Assembly (NCBI GenBank): GCA_030998225.1
Contig: JAPYXD010000715.1
Coordinates: 5,336,501-5,400,500, forward strand
Direction: 5' to 3'
Origin: Diplolepis rosae
Taxonomy: Eukaryota; Arthropoda; Insecta; Hymenoptera; Diplolepididae
Length of the DNA: 64,000 bases
Positions 46,351 to 56,887 of this stretch are shown here, in pieces. Below the pieces are notes generated by a model that worked only from the letters and a program-made list of their open reading frames with translations, ran no database searches and was not told where the DNA came from. The translations under genes were made by a program, and so were the position numbers. Position 1 is the stretch's first letter. Each line of letters begins with the position of its first letter.

Positions 46351-47524
46351 TTGCTTTTAAATTGTTTACTATCACGTAAAATAATGTTTTTAAGCGGGAT
46401 CAAAACCAGATTTGGTACTGAAGCATTTGAGAAGGTGAGACTGTGCTGCCGTATTAATTACAAAATTAGAATTAATATTTTCCAGAGGAATTATTTAATA
46501 GAATGTAGGAGGAGTGATGTTTTACCTAAAAAGATATTCAATTTAAATTCTAAATTGAACGAATTGGAGAAGTGTTTGCCACAGGGGATAATTATTAAAC
46601 TTTTGAAACATTAAATTGGCCTGAATAATAGATTTTCAAACAATAATATAGGTCACATGAAAAAATTAAATAGTGCTATTTTGGAACAAAGCAGTGCCCA
46701 AAAGCAAAACTAGAATTTGCATAGAGATTTTGAGAGAGAAAAGAGTGATCCTTGGTTTGTTAATTTGACTGATGTTCAAGTGCCAGATTGTGTACAAAAT
46801 ATCCTTAGATTGGGAAAGGACTTCAGTAGTAATATGATTAATGATAAATCAAAGCAGATGATAGAAATTGTCAAGGATATTGAAACTGATATACATAAAA
46901 TTCCGAGGTCAGATCAGCAAGATTTCAGGAACAAGGTTTTGCACTTATCCAAGGGTTTAGTTGAGAAAAAAAGTTTGCATATGAATAGTATAAATTAAAA
47001 TTTGTTACTAATTTAAAAATAACTAAAGATTTCCTTAGAAAAAACAAAGATTTAATGTGTACAAATGCGGACAAGGGTAATATATCAGTTCTCATGAGAA
47101 GGTCGGAATACATAAGGGACATGGAGGAGTTGCTTGGCAATGTTGAGAACTTTGAAGTATTAGATCAAGATCCCTTGAAAAAATTAAAAAGTAGTAGTTT
47201 CAGGATGGCGGACAATTGGAGGAAGAAGGGACTATTGGGGAAAGACATCAGATGGAGAGATATTGACACAACTAATACTGTTTTGGCTACATGTTATGGA
47301 TTGAGAAAGATTCATAAGGAAAACTATCCTTTGAGACTAGTTGTTTCGACTATTAATACACCTACTAGATTTTTAGAAATTTTAATATGATACTTAAAAA
47401 TTCATTATCAAAGTTAAATTATACTGTTAAAAATAGTTGGGAATTTCAAAAGATTATAGTCACAAAGACGATACCTGATGGTCATGTAATGATTTCTTTG
47501 GATGTTGTTGCAATGTGCAACAAT
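46351..47524 (+). pseudogene. Penelope-type reverse transcriptase, N-terminal part, frameshifted
   Basis: Frames in order: LNELEKCLPQGIIIKLLKH; SDPWFVNLTDVQVPDCVQNI and LRLGKDFS; MCTNADKGNISVLMRRSEYI, VLATCYGLRKIHKENYPLRL and VVSTINTPTRFLE; then KNSWEFQKIIV and DGHVMISLDVV. NADKGN, YGLxKIHK with PLRxxVS, and SLDVV are the characteristic early motifs of PLE reverse transcriptases. SLDVV carries the first catalytic aspartate. The frame then runs into the right terminal repeat, so the YxDD box and the GIY-YIG endonuclease are absent. At least three frameshifts or stops are present. Confidence 0.85.
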
Positions 47525-47666
47525 TCAGTTCAGGTGCTTGGGAGGGAGGGATGCACGGGGTCTTGTTTCAGTTTCCTATTGGCGTTCCGTGGAGGAAGGT
47601 TTGCGTCCCCATGGATGGTGATAGGAGACACAACTTTATTTAAATAATTTTTACTGTAGTGTTACA

Positions 47667-47705
47667 CCTCTGAAGAGGGCGCTGGAAGAGCATCAAAACG
47701 TCGGC
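47667..47705 (+). ncRNA. hammerhead-like motif with damaged core, right repeat
   Basis: Same position in the right repeat as 45969-46007, but GAAAC reads AAAAC (loss of the core G12), stem II has mismatches (GGCGCT with AGCATC) and stem I is weakened (CCT with GGC). Expected to be inactive. Confidence 0.65.
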
Positions 47706-47814
47706 GAAAATTTAAATTTTCTGTTTATGTAAATGGTGGTGGGTAATAAAAACAAAAGAGGACGAAAGAAAGAAAAAGAAGGAAGGGGTTTTGGAAGGTT
47801 GCCTTCTTTTTTCT

Positions 47815-48060
47815 TTCCCCCTTTTTTGTTTTGTTTTTCTCACGGTTTGTTTTCTAATGGTTCTATTGAGGTGAGGTGATTTTGGTCCAAATTTGGTTGT
47901 GTTTTTTGTGTTTTAAGGTTTTGATTAGTTTCGTTCCTCCTTTTTTGTTTGTTTTTCTCATGGTTTGTTTTCTAATGGTTCTATTGAGGTGAGGTGATTT
48001 TGGTCCAAATTTGGTTGTGTTTTTTGTGTTTTGAGGATTCGATTAGTTTCGAGTCCTTGA
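47815..48060 (+). repeat. tandem duplication of ~125 bp in right terminal repeat
   Basis: The block with TCTCACGGTTTGTTTTCTAA and TTTGGTCCAAATTTGGTTGT is present twice (about 47815-47933 and 47935-48060), but once in the left repeat (46116-46240). Confidence 0.75.
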
Positions 48061-48329
48061 AGTTTTTAATCACATATTTCGTGCCCCGCTTTCTTCTAAA
48101 CCATATGCATTATTTTATTCATATTTTTTCCTGAGGTACAGTTAACTGCGTTAAAAAAGTCTGCTAGATTTGTTTACAAGTGTTAATATAAATTTCTGGT
48201 TATTTCTGAAAAAAAGTAATTTTAGTCACATATAAATATAAAAATTTGAATTGAAAAATACCAATGTTTTGAAAAGAAACGATTTATGTATAGCAAAATA
48301 CCGGTAACAAATTTGTTTTGAACCGTGAA

Positions 48330-48720
48330 TTGAATTTCCATAGTGAATTTTTTTAATTTGACAAAATAATCATCAAAAAAGATGCTCCTGCAGCTTAAGC
48401 ATAGATTTTCAAGTTTTTGTATCGTTTTCTTCGTTGAGTTCATCCAACGGAAAGGTTCGCAGTCCCAAACAAGGATGAATTTTCTATCGTGCAAAAATTG
48501 TCATAATTCTTTAAAACGTGAAATACCGCTAAGAATTCTTTTTCCGTTTTAGTGTAGTGTCATTCAGGTGAATTTAAGGTTCTGGAAAAATACGCAATAG
48601 GTAAATCTACACCTTCTCTTTCTTGAGTTAATACTTTATCCACTGCAAATCAGGTAATGTCCAGTTTTAGTTTAAAAGTTTAGTATCGTACTTTATTTTT
48701 CAGAATAATCTCCTCTAGGT
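48330..48720 (-). pseudogene. LTR-retrotransposon RNase H region, degenerate
   Basis: Reading leftward: FAVDKVLTQEREGVDLPIAY followed by FSRTLNSPE, a stop, HYTKTEKEFLAVFHVLKN; then after a frameshift near 48490 HDRKFILVWDCEPFRWMNST. The DLPIAYxSRTLN, TEKExLAV and the TDxEPLxW-like segments are the hallmarks of the Ty3/gypsy RT-RNase H junction. Stops and frameshifts show it is dead. No intact RT lies to the right of it. Confidence 0.75.
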
Positions 48721-48918
48721 TCGACGCACTTTACATCTTTTTCTTGGTCATTCCCGAACGTTTCTCCGCATTCTCTGTCTTTAATCTGAAACGCTTTTCG
48801 CCTTTTTCTGAACCGGTTCTGCTCCTCCAGTCCTCTGTTTAGACTGCAGAAGGAAACTTTATGAACAGCTAAACAAATCTCGCTATCGTTCTCACTTGTT
48901 GTTAGTATGTGAATCAAG

Positions 48919-49254
48919 TTACTTATCGAACCACCCTCGTAATATAAATATATTCACCAACTCGTGGGCTATGGCTTCCTGTGTTATTGGGAGCTTGTCA
49001 CCAAGTAACAGAAATCGGTCATAATACATTAATACACGTATCTCAGTTCTGTTTTTATTTTTTTGTTGATAATTTTGATCCCCCCCCCCCCCTCTATTGG
49101 GACACTTAATGACGACTGCTTCACTGATATATGCACCGGGTTTTTCATTTATAATTGGTAAGCAGCCCAGTTTATTCGGTAAGTTCGTGAACGGTATGTC
49201 TACAGTCTGTCTAGTGCTAGCCCGAATCGTTAAGATTAAGATCGTTAAGATCAT
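48919..49254 (-). pseudogene. possible retroelement fragment (env-like?), uncertain
   Basis: A 111-codon frame starts with a hydrophobic stretch (MILTILILTIRASTRQTV) that could be a signal peptide and contains LPNKLGCLPIINEKPGAYIS. It sits between gypsy integrase and RNase H debris on the same strand, where an env gene of an errantivirus-like element might lie. It also contains a 13-base C run (about 49080-49092), a likely slippage site. No family motif is certain. Confidence 0.2.
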
Positions 49255-50039
49255 AAGCCACTTCTAGGTTGGCTTCCACTGATTCGTGATCAGCAAAACT
49301 AATTTGATCTACTGACCAGGATCGCGTGATCAAAGCAGTATGAAAAAAGCATATATTTAAAGGTTCTTTCCGTAAATATAGGTGGCCTAGAATCCCCTCA
49401 ACTGAAATTGAAAACGTACCTCATACTATGCGGAATAAAACATTTCAATCGAATATATCGACTTCTGTCGGGCCTAAATTATAATCTCGAGTTGGAGCTA
49501 TCCCAGTGAAAATGTGGTTTTTTTTTCGTAATTATAGAAGTATCGGGTGCGAAAGAAGAGCTTTTAATGACGTTACTGCCTGTATCCATTTCGATAAAAT
49601 AAAATAAATAAATTGTTGGCGTCCAATTTTACTACTGATTAATCATTTATTATGCCGTTCATTTTGTACACTGTGATGGATCTAAAAACCGAACCATTGG
49701 TTGTGCAACCGGGGTCGCTAACTAAGGGAAGGGAAGGAGCGGACGCCGAGAAGGATTACACAGGGAAACAATCGTAACTGGTGCTTAATTCGTTTATTCT
49801 CAACTTACAATTCCTTCAAGATTGCAGCAAACGGAAATCAGCATGAGAACACTCCACAAGGACGGAATTTCGGGGACACGGCAATCACACAATATTGGAT
49901 CCCTCAATCGTCCATCGTGAATTCGCAACGATCTCGTTGATTTTACCTTATGAAGTATCATAGTCGCTTCCGGGATCTGAGCTAAAGTCGGATTGTCAAA
50001 ACACATATGATTACTTTTTCGAGAAGGGTACGAATTTGA

Positions 50040-50460
50040 TGGTCATTTTTCTATTTCATGCTTGTTCCAATCACCAGGTCGAATAAAGCCATGCTGATGC
50101 TTCTACTAAGCAATGAATAGAAATGCTGTTGGAACTGGTCGACGAATTCATTCCCGTTTTTTGGATTCTTCGCTGAAAATTTGACAATAATCGGTATAAC
50201 TATCCGGTTCATTCACTCCACTTGTCCATTTCCGCAAAGTATTTTAGCCGTGATCAATATCTACTCGATCCCTTGATCCTTTCAGTAGTCTCTGAATGCA
50301 TTTGACGTAAGAGTAGTTCTCATGTCGGAGATTGTACGTCTAGGGTTCCCCTTCGACGCAACAGTTGTAACAACACTTGCCTTGAGTATCGACGCTTAAT
50401 TGTAACCCACGAGCAGCATTGCTATTCGACTATTATTTCTTCTTACCGCTGTCAAGGTCT
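50040..50460 (-). pseudogene. Ty3/gypsy integrase core fragment
   Basis: Reading leftward: RTISDMRTTLTSNAFRDY, a stop, KDQGIE, another stop, ILITAKILCGNGQVE, a third stop, MNRIVIPIIVKFSAKNPKNG followed by NEFVDQFQQHF and RSISMALFDLVIG. SDxxxxFTSxxFxxYC, then GNGQVERMNR, are the second aspartate and glutamate regions of the integrase DDE core. Three stops lie inside. The first aspartate and the zinc domain are not seen. The part at 49640-50040 may hold the C-terminus and LTR-like sequence, but this was not resolved. Confidence 0.75.
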
Positions 50461-50622
50461 GGTTAGCAAAATATTATTGTTAGAAGCATATCAAATTTGC
50501 TTGGTTATAAAACGGAGGAGAAAGAGAATAGGAAACTAATAACGACAAATAAAGAGGAAAATAGGAAAACGCTCAATGCGCTCAGTAGCTCACGCCTCTT
50601 GTTTACGACTTTGAAATATTTT

Positions 50623-51212
50623 TTATGTGCCTCTGGCGCGTAAACTCGTCTTTACGCTACAGTTGAGAGTAGCGCAATGTGGTGTATTACGATACAGAGG
50701 AATGTAATGTAAAACTTAAACTGCGCATGCGCCTATTACGATACAGCGGGGCGTAATCTTCTTCTTATTCTTCTTCCCCTTCGTATAGCGTTGGCACTGT
50801 ACTGACAAAGCCTTATACATTTGAACTGCGCATGGGTCTATTACAATACGCTACTACTACACAAGATCAAGAAAATCAAAATGGCCGGAAGTATTCGCGA
50901 AATGTCAAGTGAGATGGGCGATAATTACGGCAATTTCGACCTTTTCAGATTGGATTCGAGTGTACGCATCAAAACTCGTATATGCGCCGAAGTCACATAA
51001 AATAGAATATGTGCCAATGCATACAATGCGGGTAGTTACGAGACTCGCTTAAAATGCTCACAGGACTGATCGCGCCTCGACTTCCTCTCGACTTTGTCTC
51101 AGCTTCGTCTCAGCTACGCCTCGACAACGTCTTGACTATGCCTTGGCTTCGATCTCCTACGAGCATTGTCGCTCGTCACGCAATAACCCTCATTATGCCT
51201 CTAGGCACAAAA
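50623..51212. mobile_element. GC-richer MITE, copy 2
   Basis: Second copy of the repeat at 5703-6249: starts TTATGTGCCTCTGGCGCG and ends CTCTAGGCACAAAA. Internal blocks keep the same order; the right end has a longer run of GCCTCGACT-like units. No coding region. Confidence 0.75.
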
Positions 51213-51379
51213 TATACTATTGCATGCAGCCTCCAGAAAACGATGCAGTTCGATCGAATTCGTTGTCTAGGACACTTAGAAGGCTTCCTTCAAAATATAG
51301 AGAAAACAAAATCTCCCTTGGGTGATTATCACGGGCTGGCACGGTTTTAAAATTCCTAATGGTCGCCTGCAGTTACTCA

Positions 51380-51905
51380 ATTATCAAAGCAGAAACTGCA
51401 TCTCATTTTAACTTCCCGGAGAAAAATATATTTTAAAAGGCTGGACTACTAAATTTAATTTTTAGAATGAAGGAACCATTAAAATAACATTTGGGCATCT
51501 TAACTTTCAGTTTTCAGCTTAACTTCCCTGGGGATGCTGAATTGTGAGCACTTGGACTACTAGATATCATTTTTAGAATGACGGAATCTTTAAAATACCA
51601 CCCGGGTATCTTGAATTTCAGTTTTCAGCTTATGTTCCCTGAGGAAGATGTATTTTGAGCCCTTGGAATACTAAATATAATGTTCAGAATGACGGGACCT
51701 CAGAAATACCATTTTAAGCACTCGGCATACTAGATAATTTATCCAGAATAACGGAACATCTGAAATATCATTCCGGTGTCTTAAATTTTGGTTCTCGACT
51801 TTTAGTTCCCTCAGGAAGATGTACTTTAAGCACATGAAAGACTAGACATAATTTTTAGAATTACGGAGTCTCTAAAATATTACGCGGTTATCTTAAATAA
51901 CCTGG
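51380..51905 (+). repeat. ~110-bp satellite, monomeric left block
   Basis: About five diverged head-to-tail monomers. Each contains AGAATGACGG, ATACCACCCGGGTATCTT, TCAGTTTTCAGCTTA, TTCCCTGAGGAAG and ACTAGATATAATTTTT-like blocks. They are the same monomers as at 57386-64000, but diverged and not in a higher-order pattern. Confidence 0.8.
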
Positions 51906-53229
51906 CAACTCTTTTTATTGGCTAACTTCAACTAATTTTATTCAATTCGAGATTTATCAACAACAGTTTGACGGGTAAAATAAATGATGGCCAGAATTTA
52001 TTTATCAAGAAAGTTGGCTCAACAAATTTATTTAAGGAGGGAACCTGGTTTAGAACGCCGAAAATTGCATGATATTCGGCACAGTTTTTTAAGCTGCCTA
52101 ACTTATGAAATGTTTTGCAAGTACTGTTGAAGTAGGCCATAGATACACAAATCTTGCAGAAAAGATTTATTTCTATTTTATTCGATAATGTTTAGCAATA
52201 AAAATTCGTATTTGTTTGGGGCACTACTCGCTTGAAGATTCTCCACTGCGTACATGATAGCAATCGTCCTTTTTATCTGAAACATTAAAACCAAATTGTT
52301 TTTGCACTTTAGAAGTTTATCTTCTATTTAAACCTAAGAAATTTATTAAAATGTTAAGAATTGCAAATTTTATGAGTGTTTAAAAAAAAATTCGCGATTT
52401 ACTGACGAAATTTTGAGATAATTAACAAAAAATAGTTATTAAAAAAAAAATTTTTATGTGATTTTTTAGGTTCTCATAGAATCTTACACTTTCAGCTCTA
52501 AAAAGAGCTATCACTTATAAAAATGCGTCAATTACAACATTCTTAATCATGTACGCAGTGCAGGAAAACGCTGTTTCGAGAAAATCGCGTTCAAAGTTTT
52601 TTCCAAAAGTTAATTGTATATATTTCAAACTCACCAACACCAAATGCTAGTCTGCTATTCCTGCTCCATACATTAGTTCTTCAACTTCTTCGTAAAACTC
52701 ATTTTGAGCCAAAAGTGAGATGACTTTCAAAAAATTGATTTTTTTACCCTCTAAACCAGGTTCCCCCCGTAAATGACTAAAGACTCTATACAAACTGAAA
52801 TTAATATTAATAAAAGCCAAAATATCAGTATCGAAATTGATGAATAAAATGACATAAACCTCGGAATTTTTCCGAGCCTCGCGACAATATGGCGAATTCA
52901 AATAATTATCGCGCGTCATCACCAGAGAGAACGATAATTTACCCGAAATTTACTTTAGCACAGAAATCATCATTATCGCGAGAAAAGGCGAGGTTAATTA
53001 GTAAACCCGGTATAAATAGAAGAGAGCACACGCGAATACAAGAGATAGAGGCGGAGTGGTATCGGTTTGTATGACAGACGCCAAGGCGTTCAATTTGAAA
53101 TGTTCATTTGTTCGGAATTCCGACCCACTTGCCAAAAGAATTTAATCAAAATCAACCTTACGCTACCTGTATGATGTCGTCCAAAACTGGGTCGTATCTT
53201 AGAATGAACTCTGCTTCCATCTCCTGATC
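51906..53229. other. unresolved insert in satellite
   Basis: No gene could be named. A plus frame near 51986 reads MMARIYLSRKLAQQIYLRRE then PGLERRKL, and a minus frame (52647-52922) reads SHLRGEPGLEGKK; both share the DNA string GGGAACCTGGTTTAGA, so they may be related repeat pieces. TATAAATA occurs near 53011 on the plus strand. None of this is firm. Confidence 0.3.
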
Positions 53230-53633
53230 GAACATTTTGCAACCGAGGCTGATCACTAGAGGATGGGAAGAAGGGGAGGCCGAGATAGGTGCACTAAATA
53301 ACTGCAGGGCTGTGTCCCCAAGGGGCACTGGTGTAACTCCGTTACAACCCCCTTCCCCCCTAACCGGGTTATGGTTTATTCCCTTGTTTCGTTTCTTATT
53401 TTTTGTATCTCTTTTTCGAATGCTAGCCAGATTGGGTCCGTTTCGATGTCTAGTGTAATGTATGTTTCTTCTCTATTCTGGTTGTTTTTATTCACTGGGT
53501 TTGTTTCCTTTTCCATGCTAATTTCTATGATTTTCTTGAATTTTTTACTCATTTCCATCCATCCGCCCCTAATATATTTGGTTTTCGTGCTGGTTGGTGT
53601 TGTATGGTAGTTTCTAACCCTGTTTGGTGTTTT

Positions 53634-53720
53634 CTAGCAGAAGGTGTCATCGAATATATATAATTCTTTTGGTATTCTTCTTTCGCAGAACCGGCACTCC
53701 CACATCTCGATGCCTTCCAT
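53634..53720 (-). CDS. short CxxC frame in gypsy 3' region
   Basis: A 28-codon frame starts MEGIEMWECRFCERRIPKEL and ends at a stop after FDDTFC. The WECRFCER motif could be one half of a zinc-binding site. Beyond the stop another short frame (53558-53376, MEMSKKFKKIIEI...) is charged. Both may be decayed parts of one accessory protein of the element. Function unknown. Confidence 0.3.
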   Translation of the reverse strand: MEGIEMWECRFCERRIPKELYIFDDTFC

Positions 53721-53904
53721 TGCTGTACCTGTAATCGAATAGTCTACCTATTTCTAAACATTTACACTACTATATTACTGTTAGAAAACGATTCGCTTGA
53801 TTTTATTTATTTATTTTATTTATTTATACAAAAATAACTTTTATTATTTTGATAATTTTACCAATTAAATAGATATAACTTTCTTAAACATAACTTTCTT
53901 AATT

Positions 53905-54741
53905 TTAGTTTTTATTTCCTTTATATATTACTGTCTGGGTCGAATCGTCTGATTCTGTGTCGCTGTCACTGTCTGTCTTTGTATCCCTACCTGTGTCTTT
54001 CTCTTTCTCGTCTTCTTCTAATTCTTTCAGTGCTTTTCTTAATTCTTTTTCCTTTTCTCCACGTTCTTTCATCTCCCTCAGTTCCTTCTTCTTTCTTTCC
54101 ATTCCTTCGTTCCATATTCTTCTTTCCTTTTCTTCTTTTTCTTCTTTTATTTTTTGAAACATTATTTTCTCTTCTTTCTCTCTTTCTCTTTCTCCCTTCC
54201 AGGCTCTCCTTTCCTGCTCTTGTTTTTCTTCCTATCTTCTCAGTTCTTCTCTTTGTTTCTTCCATTCTCTTTCGTTTTTTTCTCGTTCTCTTTTATTGTC
54301 TTCTTCTTCTATTTCATTAATGTATGTTCTTTATAGCTTCTCTTTTTTCCACCTTACAAAGTCTTCTTCTTGTTTTCTCTTTTCTTCTTATTCTTCTTTT
54401 TCCTCGTCATAACTCCTTATTCCACATTTCTCTCTCGTTTCTTTTATTATCTGTAGGATTTCTTGTTGCATTTTTCTCTCATTCTTGTCTTTATGTTCTT
54501 GTCCTTCTTGTTTTAGTTTTTCCTCTATGTATATCTTCCTAAATTCGTTTTCCAATTCTATCTCCTTTCTTGCTGCTTCTCTTCTTACTTTTTCTTTCCT
54601 CTCTTTTGCTTCCTCCAAAGTTTCTGGGGTTAGCGGGGTCTGGAGCAGGTCTAGTAGCCTTGGGCACTTGTGCTTCAGGGATTCCGCGACCGTTATCTCT
54701 CGGTAACACTGCTCACACTTCAGTTTTGGTTTCTACTCCAT
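53905..54741 (-). pseudogene. zinc-finger plus coiled-coil accessory ORF of gypsy
   Basis: From 54741 leftward: ME, a stop, KPKLKCEQCYREITVAESLK, HKCPRLLD, and then a very long K/E/R-rich stretch without prolines (EEAKERKEKVRREAARKEIE, FRKIYIEEKLKQEGQEHKDK and further), ending in an acidic, aspartate/serine-rich tail (DSDSDTESDDSTQTV). CxxC-x(n)-HxC at the start is a likely zinc finger; the middle must be a coiled coil. A TAG at codon 3 and a frameshift near 54390 break the frame. It follows integrase on the same strand, in the place of env or an extra ORF. I do not know its role; nucleic-acid binding and self-association would fit the sequence. Confidence 0.55.
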
Positions 54742-54821
54742 AATCTGTCAACATAGTTATTTCTGTTGTGTTTTGTATTGGTTTTTTGTTAACTTATTAT
54801 TCTATGTGTGTTTCTACTTGT

Positions 54822-55903
54822 TTATTTAGTTTTTTCTATATATTTTTTAATGTCTTTTACTTTCCAATTGCCAAGTGACTTACCTTTCTTGTTTTTTATT
54901 TTGTAAATTGTTGGTGAGATTTTTGTTTTGATGAAAAATGAACCTTCAAAGTTTTTATTTAATTTTTTCGCTATATTATCTGCTTTATTTGATAATGTCT
55001 TTTCGCTTCTTAGTATTTGTTCCCCGATTTCATAGCTAATTGATCCACACCTTAAGTTATAGTATTTATCTTGTCTTTCGTTAGCTACTTCTAAATTTTT
55101 TTGTACTATGTCTTTTATTATTTTTAATCTATATAGTCTTTCTACCCATTTACCTATTTCTTGTGATTCTATTTCCTCTGCGTTTATTAAATCTTTGTTT
55201 AATGTCTGTATTGATTCTAATTCCCTTCCGAAGTTTAAGAATGCTGGTGTGAAACACGTTGACACATGTTTACTGTATTTAGCGCGAATTGAAGGTCGTC
55301 CAAATTTTCATCCCATTCTCTATGGTCTTTTTCAAGGTACGCTTTGATCGCTGTCTTTATTGATCTGTTACATCTTTCTGTTGGGTTTGATTGTGTGTGG
55401 TATCGTGGCGTTTTCGAATGTCGTATTCCGAAGTTTTGCGTTAATTTTACCATGATTCTGTTTACGAATTTTTTGCCGTTGTCTGTAAACAAAATTCTTG
55501 GTGTTCCCCATTTCGATATGATTTTTATGTGGAATTCCTTTTCTATTGTTGCTGCTACTTTGTTTTTTACTGGAATTATTTCCACCCGTTTGGTGAACAT
55601 GTCTACGCAAACAAGTATATATTGGTTTTTTGCCTTTGACCTCGGCAGTGGGCCCATTATATCTGCTGCTACTACTGTCCATGGTTCTTCGATTATTCTT
55701 TTTCCCAGTAGTCCTACTTGGTTGTTCACCTTTGGTTTTGTTCTCTGGCATGTGTCGCATTCTTTTACGTATTTTAAGGTTTCGGAGTACATTCCTGACC
55801 AAAAATACTTTTCCGCGATTCTTGCATATGTCTTTTCCATGCCCAAATGTCCTGCTTGTTTGTTATCATGGTTTTATGTTAACACCTGATCTCTTAGCTC
55901 CTT
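54822..55903 (-). pseudogene. Ty3/gypsy integrase, one frameshift
   Basis: Reading leftward: the zinc domain HDNKQAGHLGMEKTYARIAE ... YVKECDTCQRTK (H-x6-H and C-x2-C), the core with D in VVAADIMGPLP, D in ILFTDNGKKF and E in SNPTERCNRSI, and, after a frameshift near 55250, FTPAFLNFGRELE and a C-terminal domain ending GKSLGNWKVKDIKKYIEKTK. Integrase inserts the cDNA copy into the genome. All three catalytic residues and the zinc ligands are present, and only the frameshift (plus a stop upstream of HDNK) mars it, so this part of the element is much better kept than the gypsy debris at 48-50 kb. Confidence 0.9.
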
Positions 55904-56059
55904 TGGTACTGTTAGTTTCCAGGGATTATTATCCAGGTTCAAGCTTGATTTTAACGGATCTGGTCTGAAGAAATGAAGTTAGTCGTCTCTTAGTCGCCAG
56001 TTTTGGTTTTCTCCTGGTTTGTTTTTAACTTGTAGTGTTTTGTGCTTGTACCATTCATC

Positions 56060-56400
56060 CTTAACTTCGCTTGTTCTGTTTTCTTTCTTTTCTTTTATTA
56101 GTGCTAGTGTACTTGCTGTTGAATTCAACTTTTCGCTTATTCTTGATAAGGCGTCTGGTGCATAATTTAGTGAGCCTTTTCTGTATACTATCTCGTAGTC
56201 GTATTCTAGTAGTTTCAGCGCCCATCTTGCTAGTCGCGCTGTTGGGTTTTTAAATTATGCAGCCATTTTAAAGCGATATGATCTGTTAGCACTTTAAAGG
56301 TGTATCCTTCTAGGTAAGGTCTAAATTTCCGTATTGCCCACACTACTGCTAGGCATTCCTTTTCCGATGTTGAATTGTAGGTTGTTTGCTGGTCTTACTT
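56060..56400 (-). pseudogene. gypsy RNase H, 5'-truncated
   Basis: Reading leftward from 56400: [49 protein letters not shown], frameshift, [42 protein letters not shown] carries the catalytic glutamate, TDH the second aspartate and APDALSR the C-terminal aspartate. The first RNase H motif (TDAS) and the whole RT upstream are missing. Confidence 0.85.
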
Positions 56401-56415
56401 CTTGATTTCGCAACT

Positions 56416-56724
56416 TTATTTTATTTCTTCTTTCGTTCTTTCTTCTAGACTATCCTTTCTTGGTTCTCTTTCCTTTTCATCCTCGTTCCATATCACTCTG
56501 TTTTCCTTTGGGTTTGCTTCTATTTTATATCTAATTTGTGGTTTTTCTGGTAGCCACCAAATTTTCTTTTCGAAGTCTAATTTTAATCCTAGCCTTTCCA
56601 TCATGTCTGTTCCTAGGATTCCGAAAGATCTTAATTCTGGTACCAGTCTAAATAGCAAATATTTTTTAACATGACCCACTTCCGCGTTTGGAGACAGCAT
56701 GCCTTTGTGGGTACTTTTTATCAT
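56416..56724 (-). pseudogene. gypsy protease-like segment
   Basis: A 102-codon frame reads LFRLVPELRSFGILGTDMME followed by RLGLKLDFEKKIWWLPEKPQ. The pattern ILGxDxLxxLGxxLDFxxxxxW is the C-terminal half of gypsy retropepsins. The catalytic DSGA motif should lie upstream and was not found. The frame ends in a KE-rich stretch where RT should begin. Confidence 0.7.
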
Positions 56725-56887
56725 TTCTGTGTTTTCGTTGCATTTCTGTAGTGTGTCTTTGCTTTGTCCGTCTTTGTCAAGTGGTCTTGAAATTATCTTT
56801 ATGCTACGTATTGTGGTTTTAGGTATTGTACCCGTTTTTTTGGCATGCTGTCTCTCTAACCTCTATTTCTATTCTTCTATTTATCGC

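Larger units (their letters stand above)
45683..48070 (+). mobile_element. Penelope-like element (family B) with two terminal direct repeats
   Basis: Two direct repeats start near 45846 and 47552 (GATGCACGGGGTCTTGTTTC) and run through a hammerhead motif, an ATGTAAATGGTGGTGGG block and a TTTGGTCCAAATTTGGTTGT block. Between them lies a decayed reverse-transcriptase frame. To the left (45683-45840) there is an inverted copy of 46545-46685, sequence that belongs to the start of the internal frame. Direct terminal repeats with hammerheads plus an inverted 5' piece are typical of PLEs. Confidence 0.85.

Noticed and set aside
51986..52922. Related peptides LRREPGLERRK (plus) and LRGEPGLEGKK (minus) as a gene pair
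   Set aside because: The similarity covers about a dozen residues around one shared DNA string, too little to claim homology.
53011..53018. TATAAATA as a promoter
   Set aside because: TATA-like strings are frequent in this composition and no gene follows on the plus strand.
53957..54542. Plus-strand frames rich in S, F and L (membrane-protein-like)
   Set aside because: They are the antisense of the K/E/R-rich coiled-coil frame on the minus strand.
55344..55968. Long plus-strand frames with hydrophobic segments
   Set aside because: They lie opposite the gypsy integrase, whose motifs are unmistakable on the minus strand.
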